Below, piece after piece: positions 25,765-30,098 of a stretch of 30,098 nucleotides of DNA. The stretch's first letter is position 1, and each line of letters begins with the position of its first letter. The stretch spans positions 1 through 30,098 of the forward strand of contig CALGRQ010000379.1 of NCBI GenBank assembly GCA_937880795.1, read 5' to 3'. Below the pieces are notes generated by a model that did no database searches, had not been told where the DNA came from, and worked only from the letters and a program-made list of their open reading frames with translations. The position numbers and the translations under genes were made by a program. This stretch comes from an uncultured Dyadobacter sp. GTDB lineage: Bacteria > Bacteroidota > Bacteroidia > Cytophagales > Spirosomataceae.

Positions 25765-26148
25765 TCACTCTTCCACGCCCGATTTTCCCATAATTCGCTG
25801 CCGGTGCGCCTCTCCCCAATTCCGTAACACTTCAATCACCGGCTTTAACGAATGCCCATACTCAGTTAATGAATACTCAACTATTACAGGAATCGAATCA
25901 TATACTTTTCGCTTCACCAAACAATTCGCTTCCAGGTCTCTCAATTCTTTGGATAGCATCTTATCGGTGATATTGGGAATCTCCTTGGCAATTTGCGAGA
26001 AACGCTTATTACCGAACATCAGCGAAATAATGATAGGTAATTTCCATTTCCCACTCAGAACTTCCAGCGCATCACGTACAGGCAATATGCTCTTGGTGCA
26101 TTCCCCTCGCAACTGATCTTTGATTATTTCCTCGGTGGTTAACGTCAT
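25765..26148 (-). CDS. HxlR-family transcriptional regulator
   Basis: A 127-residue winged-helix regulator of the HxlR (DUF24) family, which includes redox and electrophile sensors such as YodB. Typical blocks: LPVRDALEVLSGKWKLPIIISL, NKRFSQIAKEIPNITDKMLSKELRDLE, and IPVIVEYSLTEYGHSLKPVIEVLRNWGE (in parts). Cys17, just before the HTH, matches the position of sensing cysteines in the family, and Cys76 is a second one. It is divergent from a nitroreductase gene, the usual arrangement for such a regulator, and probably represses itself and that gene through the palindromes at 26165-26205. Confidence 0.92.
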   Translation of the reverse strand: MTLTTEEIIKDQLRGECTKSILPVRDALEVLSGKWKLPIIISLMFGNKRFSQIAKEIPNITDKMLSKELRDLEANCLVKRKVYDSIPVIVEYSLTEYGHSLKPVIEVLRNWGEAHRQRIMGKSGVEE

Positions 26149-26164
26149 GGCATGAACTTTTTTA

Positions 26165-26182
26165 ACTATACTTTCGTATAGT
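26165..26182. promoter_or_regulatory. Candidate HxlR operator 1
   Basis: Perfect inverted repeat ACTATAC-TTTC-GTATAGT in the 96-base divergent intergenic region. If TATATTTG at 26188-26195 is the minus-strand -7 element, this palindrome begins at about +1 of the regulator transcript, a position suited to autorepression. The TACTAT/ATAGTA core resembles operators I recall for HxlR-family sensors. Confidence 0.55.
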
Positions 26183-26187
26183 ACTTA

Positions 26188-26205
26188 CAAATATATAGTA
26201 TATTT
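26188..26205. promoter_or_regulatory. Candidate HxlR operator 2 overlapping a -7 element
   Basis: The inverted repeat AAATATA-TAG-TATATTT (26189-26205) overlaps a minus-strand exact TAnnTTTG element, TATATTTG (26188-26195). The heptamer TATAGTA occurs here (26194-26200) and in operator 1 (26177-26183), 17 bases apart. Confidence 0.45.
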
Positions 26206-26244
26206 CAATAATATTGCAGTTTCATCATAAAGTAATACATATTA

Positions 26245-26877
26245 ATGAGTGAGTTAATTCAAAAATTGAACTGGAGATATGCCACCAAAAGAATGAATGG
26301 CGAAGCAATCTCCGAAGACAAATTAAAAACCATATTGCAGGCAATACAGTTATCGGCATCCTCAGTGGGCCTACAACCTTATAAAGTATTGGTTATAAGC
26401 GATAAAGCTACAAAGGAACGTATCTTTAATGAAGCGGCTCAACAACCACAAATTAAGGAATCGTCGCATTTACTTGTTTTTGCAGCGTGGGAGAAGGTTA
26501 CCGCCAAAGATATCACTGAGTATATGCAACTAATTGCGACCACGCGTGGTATCGCTGTTGATTCCTTATCAAAATTTCAGGAGAGTATTGAAGGTTCAAT
26601 TCTGAGTCGCACCGATGAGGTTAATTTTGACTGGACCGCACGCCAGGCATACATTGCCCTAGGTCATGCACTCGTTGCCGCAGCTACGGAACATGTGGAT
26701 GCTACCCCGATGGAAGGATTTAACAATGCCAAACTTGACGAAGTACTGAATCTGAAAGAGAAGGGACTTAAAAGTGTGGTGTTGCTAACTTTGGGCTATC
26801 GCGATGCTGATCAGGATCATTTGGCACGAGCCAAAAAAGTTAGACGATCGGAAGAGGAACTGTTTATAACCATATAA
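26245..26877 (+). CDS. Nitroreductase-family NAD(P)H-dependent oxidoreductase
   Basis: FMN-dependent flavoprotein related to NfsB/dihydropteridine reductase, 210 residues, cytoplasmic; reduces quinones or nitro compounds with NAD(P)H. Family marks: NWRYATKRMNG near the start, the FMN-contact SASSVGLQPYKVLVI (about 37-51), the SSHLLVFAAW strand, a TARQAYIALGHALVAAATEHVDATPMEGF region (in parts), and the C-terminal LLTLGYRDADQD. Length is typical. It is divergent from the HxlR gene with operator candidates between them and is followed 80 bases later by an FrnE-like gene, suggesting a small electrophile or quinone response unit. The real substrate is unknown. Confidence 0.93.
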   Translation: MSELIQKLNWRYATKRMNGEAISEDKLKTILQAIQLSASSVGLQPYKVLVISDKATKERIFNEAAQQPQIKESSHLLVFAAWEKVTAKDITEYMQLIATTRGIAVDSLSKFQESIEGSILSRTDEVNFDWTARQAYIALGHALVAAATEHVDATPMEGFNNAKLDEVLNLKEKGLKSVVLLTLGYRDADQDHLARAKKVRRSEEELFITI

Positions 26878-26957
26878 CAACGGCTTATTGATCCAATCAA
26901 TCGGCTCGTATAAGTTCAACAATTAAATAACTGGGAGTTCACTTAAAATATTTAACC

Positions 26958-27665
26958 ATGAAAGTTGAAATCTGGAGTGATGTGATGTGTCCGTTTTGCT
27001 ACATCGGTAAGAGGAAGTTTGAAAAAGCCCTTGAGCAATTCCCGAATAGTGATCGTATAGAAATTGAGTGGAAAAGTTTTCAACTTAATCCTGGTATGAA
27101 AACCAATCCTGGCAAAAACATTAATCAATACCTGGCAGAAGAAAAAGGCTGGACATTGGAGTATGCCGAACAAATGACCGACCACGTAACCGCCGTGGCA
27201 GCAGAAGTCGGATTGGAATACAATATGGAAAACGCTATTGTAGCCAATTCCTTTGATGCCCATAGGTTTGTACAATTTGCCAAAACGAAAGGCAAGGGCG
27301 ATGCCGCAGAGGAGCAATTGTTCAAAGCCTATTTCACAGACGGGAAAAACACCGCAGATCATGATGTTTTGATTGGATTAGGCGAACAAATTGGCTTGGA
27401 TCGAAACGAACTGAAGACCGTTCTGGAAGGAACCCACTTTGGAGAAGAGGTACGTCATGATATTTACGAAGCACAACAGGTTGGTGTGAGAGGTGTGCCA
27501 TTTTTTGTCTTGGACAGAAAATACGCCGTTTCCGGAGCGCAACAACCCGAAACATTTTTAGGTGCACTTGAAAAATCATTCGACGAGTGGACAAAGGCAA
27601 ATCCAGCCCCACTGGTCAATATTGCAGAAGGAAACAGTTGCTCAACCGACGGAATCTGCAACTAG
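26958..27665 (+). CDS. DsbA-family oxidoreductase, FrnE-like
   Basis: Thioredoxin-fold protein of the FrnE/2-hydroxychromene isomerase group, 235 residues, no signal peptide, so cytoplasmic. The active-site CPFC motif (Cys11, Cys14) sits after the first strand (EIWSDVM), and the cis-Pro is Pro181 in VRGVPFFVLD. A second Cys pair closes the protein (Cys228 and Cys234 in SCSTDGIC), the arrangement described for the Deinococcus FrnE, where the tail pair exchanges disulfides with the active site. It follows the nitroreductase on the same strand and ends in a hairpin terminator. Its role in disulfide exchange under oxidative stress is inferred from family and neighbours. Confidence 0.92.
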   Translation: MKVEIWSDVMCPFCYIGKRKFEKALEQFPNSDRIEIEWKSFQLNPGMKTNPGKNINQYLAEEKGWTLEYAEQMTDHVTAVAAEVGLEYNMENAIVANSFDAHRFVQFAKTKGKGDAAEEQLFKAYFTDGKNTADHDVLIGLGEQIGLDRNELKTVLEGTHFGEEVRHDIYEAQQVGVRGVPFFVLDRKYAVSGAQQPETFLGALEKSFDEWTKANPAPLVNIAEGNSCSTDGICN

Positions 27666-27710
27666 TTATCTCCTATCCTTCTTTACATTTAAGCTTTATA
27701 GAGCTGCCTC

Positions 27711-27757
27711 ACTCCCGATTTATTTTCGACTCTGGTCGAAAATGGTCGGGAGTACTG
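27711..27757 (+). terminator. Hairpin terminator after the FrnE-like gene
   Basis: Arms 27711-27730 and 27735-27753 pair as 8 bp (ACTCCCGA) plus 9 bp (ATTTTCGAC) around a small internal loop, with a TCTG cap. Only a short T run (GTTTTG) follows. Confidence 0.7.
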
Positions 27758-27812
27758 TTTTGCTCAATTAAGCGGCTTTTACTACATTGCCGGCTTACAG
27801 ACAAAATCAGCC

Positions 27813-28634
27813 ATGGCAATTGATCGTAATTCTTTACGAGGGAAGCTTTTTATCATCATTTTTGGCGCACACACACGCCGTGGAAGACAATTCGACCTAA
27901 TCCTTCTTTGGGTTATACTCATCAGCGTTCTTGTTGTATGTCTGGAGAGTGTGCCTTCTATTCGAATGAAGTATCATCCGGAGTTATATGGTCTGGAAAT
28001 GTTTTTTACACTGGTGTTTAGTCTGGAATATATACTACGGTTATATAGCCACCCCAAGCCATTAAAATATTTTTTTAGCTTCTTTGGAATTATAGATCTC
28101 CTCTCTATAATTCCCTTTTACCTTACGGTCATCTTACCCGACGGTCATTTTTTAGTAACAATTCGTATACTTCGCCTGCTTCGCGTTTTTAGAATTTTGA
28201 AACTAACCAGTTTCGTCCATCATGCCCATGTTCTAAAAACGGCCATTATAGCCAGTTTACAGAAGATTACGGTTTTCATGCTGACAATTGTAGCCCTGGT
28301 GCTCATCATTGGTACGATTATGTATGTGGTAGAAGGTGAACAACATGGTTTTACCAGCATTCCGCAAAGCATATACTGGGCTATTGTTACGATTACCACA
28401 GTGGGGTATGGCGACCTCACGCCGCAAACACCCTTGGGACAAGTCATTTCATCCGTAGTGATGATCATGGGTTATGCCATCATTGCCGTTCCCACCGGAA
28501 TAGTAACTGTTGAGATGTCCCGAAGTCAACCCATTAGCAAGCGTCGAAATAGTGTAGAGTGCTTATCTTGCGGCAAAGAAATGCCTATGAATGCAAATTA
28601 TTGCAGCAATTGTGGACACCAACTCCACGATTAA
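27813..28634 (+). CDS. Voltage-gated potassium channel subunit with C-terminal zinc ribbon
   Basis: A 273-residue six-helix cation channel. Helices S1-S6 span about 27-232. S4 has a clean sensor with a positive residue every third position: Arg118, Arg121, Arg124, Arg127, Lys130. The pore loop carries the potassium filter TVGYGD (196-201), so K+ selectivity is expected. A tetramer is expected from the family. After a short basic linker (SKRRNS) the cytoplasmic tail ends in a compact zinc ribbon, Cys250-x2-Cys253-x10-Cys264-x2-Cys267, which could bind zinc and control gating or assembly. The ATG at 27813 is suitable. The gene is alone between a terminator and the DUF5686-type gene 31 bases downstream, which may be co-transcribed. 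Confidence 0.93.
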   Translation: MAIDRNSLRGKLFIIIFGAHTRRGRQFDLILLWVILISVLVVCLESVPSIRMKYHPELYGLEMFFTLVFSLEYILRLYSHPKPLKYFFSFFGIIDLLSIIPFYLTVILPDGHFLVTIRILRLLRVFRILKLTSFVHHAHVLKTAIIASLQKITVFMLTIVALVLIIGTIMYVVEGEQHGFTSIPQSIYWAIVTITTVGYGDLTPQTPLGQVISSVVMIMGYAIIAVPTGIVTVEMSRSQPISKRRNSVECLSCGKEMPMNANYCSNCGHQLHD

Positions 28635-28665
28635 TTAACTAAAATATCTGTTTACAACTCAACTT

Positions 28666-30098
28666 ATGCGTATTCCCTTTTTACTGCTACTTCTGGTAAC
28701 GGTGTGGACAAAAGTTTATAGCGGTGGTATCAAAGGAACGATTAGCACGCAAAAGGGGGAATCGTTACCTTATGCTGGTCTGTCGGTAAAAGGGACCAAT
28801 GAAGGTACTATGGCTAATGAAGAGGGCCAGTATGAACTTTCTCTTGCACCGGGCACATACGTTGTGACTTTTCAATATCTGGGTTTTAAAACTACGGTTA
28901 AAACAATTACCGTATCCGAATCTTATATAGAGCTCAACGTAACACTTGAGGAGCAAGCTCTTCATTTACAAGAGGCCAATATAAGCAAGGGCAAGGAAGA
29001 TCCGGCTTATAGTATCATGCGAAGGGCTATTGCCAAGGCCCGTTTTCATCAATTACAAATAAGAGGCTATACTGCCCGAGTATATGCACGAAGTACCGCT
29101 ATACCTACCAAAATCCCATTTTTGGTAGAAAAACGGTTAAAAAAAGAGGGTGTTCAGGAGGGCAAATCGATTGTAAATGAAAGCGCGTCCGTCAAGTTAT
29201 CATCAGCGCGTTATTTCAACCCTCAATAGCTTGGACAACAGCATACCTTCGCCCAATGAATATATCCTGGCCAGCCTATACAGCCCCGAAATTGCAGGAA
29301 TTATTTCACCATTATCGCCCAAAGCCTTTGGTTATTACCGCTTCGAATACGAAGGTTATTTTGAAGATCGAGGTGTAACCGTTAATAAAATAAAGGTGAT
29401 TCCCAAGGCATATGGCGAGGGGGTATTTAAAGGTAGTTTGTTTATTATAGAAGACCGCTGGGCCATTCATAGTTACGACCTTCAAACTACAACCCGGGGA
29501 CTATCTATTGCTGCCAAACAAGTATTCACTCCCATTCAACAGGTTTGGCTTCCTGTTAATCAACAATTTAAAATAAACGGGGGCTATCTGGGTTTTTCGG
29601 GGGAATTCAGATACCTGGTTTCAGTTACTTATAACAAACTGGACATAGACCCAGCCTTGAAGGAGGAGATCGCCATCAATGATCATAAAAAGGATGAGGC
29701 TGCAAAAACATCTCGCAAGGACCGTAATAAAGAGCTTGAAATACTCATTGCTGAACAAAAAGAATTTTCAACGAAAAATTTCAGGAAGCTTACTAAGGAG
29801 TTTGAAAGAGCTCAGAAAAAAGAAAAGAAAATTGTTGGCAGCAGACGCCTGGTTCGTGAAGATTCTATTGTGGTGGACAGCCTGGCCAATAAGCGTGACA
29901 CCACCTATTGGAATTCGTTAAGATCCATACCCCTCACCATTTCTGAGAGCAGCAGCTACGCTTTGCAGGACAGTATAAAAGTGATTAAAGATGCTGAAAA
30001 GGCCAAAACCAGTCCAGATTCTGTTCGTTTTAAATTACGGCATTTGGCATCGGGTAACACCTATTCGTTGGGTAAAGGAAATACTTTTTACTTCAAAA
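28666..30098 (+). pseudogene. DUF5686/CarboxypepD_reg-like surface protein, frameshifted and cut by the window end
   Basis: Outer-membrane-associated protein of the DUF5686 type. The first frame (ATG 28666) gives a signal peptide (about 1-20), a carboxypeptidase-regulatory-like domain (GIKGTISTQKGESLPYAGLSVKG, in part; GTYVVTFQYLGFKTT), then DPAYSIMRRAIAKARFH and GYTARVYA, and stops at 29227-29229 after NESASV. Clear family sequence continues in another frame, open from 29177 to the window edge with no stop: SYHQRVISTLNSLDNSI, IPSPNEYILASLY, AGIISPLSPKAFGYYRFEYEG, VIPKAYGEGVFKGS, EDRWAIHS, then a Lys/Glu-rich region. The shift falls at about 29177-29195. Relatives have several residues between NES and the RP/KP that precedes the VIST block, so a short deletion is likely. 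It is either decay or a sequence error; the 3' end is outside the window. Confidence 0.85.

Noticed and set aside
26952..27362. Minus-strand open frame opposite the FrnE-like gene
   Set aside because: Antisense to a clear thioredoxin-fold gene; Cys/Phe-rich translation typical of a shadow frame.
29679..29921. Plus-strand open frame of 80 residues near the right edge
   Set aside because: A shadow of the continuing DUF5686-type frame; Lys/Arg-rich translation without family features.

Overview
The window is chromosomal DNA of a Bacteroidota bacterium, probably of the Sphingobacteriales/Cytophagales type. The evidence is the gene content: a menaquinone-branch prenyltransferase, DUF4920 and DUF5686/CarboxypepD_reg proteins, a GH3 glucosaminidase fused to a serine hydrolase, and a CorC/HlyC-like membrane protein with a small partner. 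It is supported by several copies of the Bacteroidota -7 promoter element TAnnTTTG close to start codons, weak Shine-Dalgarno signals, and several TTG or GTG starts. No phage, transposon, CRISPR array, tRNA or rRNA was seen. The region looks like ordinary chromosomal backbone with mostly single genes separated by hairpin terminators.

Layout. 1-749: 3' part of an agmatine deiminase gene (polyamine synthesis). 836-1636 (-): membrane-anchored GH25 lysozyme. 1727-2673: isopenicillin-N-synthase-like oxygenase gene broken by a frameshift, then a two-domain ChrA transporter (2710-3897). 3988-6948: exported GH3/serine-hydrolase fusion. 7084-8658: cytoplasmic trehalase. 8775-9560: PhzF-like isomerase, convergent with an EamA transporter (9594-10484, -), which is divergent from an OmpA-type protein (10546-11940). 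11941-12681: a 740-base AT-rich gap. 12682-13242 (-): peptidyl-tRNA hydrolase, divergent from pyrR (13393-13935). 13960-15498 (-): exported protein of unknown function. 15706-19144: argS, a glutathione peroxidase and menA. 19248-23885 (-): tandem SGNH hydrolase, DUF4920 protein, ABC ATPase, CorC/HlyC-like protein and small membrane protein. 24120-25199: class II aldolase. 25270-25659 (-): small lipoprotein. 25765-27665: HxlR regulator divergent from a nitroreductase and an FrnE-like DsbA protein. 27813-28634: voltage-gated K+ channel ending in a zinc ribbon. 28666 to the window edge: a DUF5686-type outer-surface protein gene, also frameshifted.

How the genes relate. Several act on the cell wall or surface (lysozyme, GH3 fusion, OmpA-type protein, SGNH esterase, DUF5686 protein). 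A redox group (HxlR, nitroreductase, FrnE, with the peroxidase further away) is the most coherent local regulatory unit, with palindromic operator candidates between the divergent genes. The remainder is housekeeping (argS, pth, pyrR, fba, menA).

I found no convincing new defence or mobile system. The points most worth a second look are the two frame-disrupted genes, the zinc-ribbon K+ channel, the HxlR operator region, the ABC ATPase lacking its Q-loop glutamine and switch histidine, and the long AT-rich gap.
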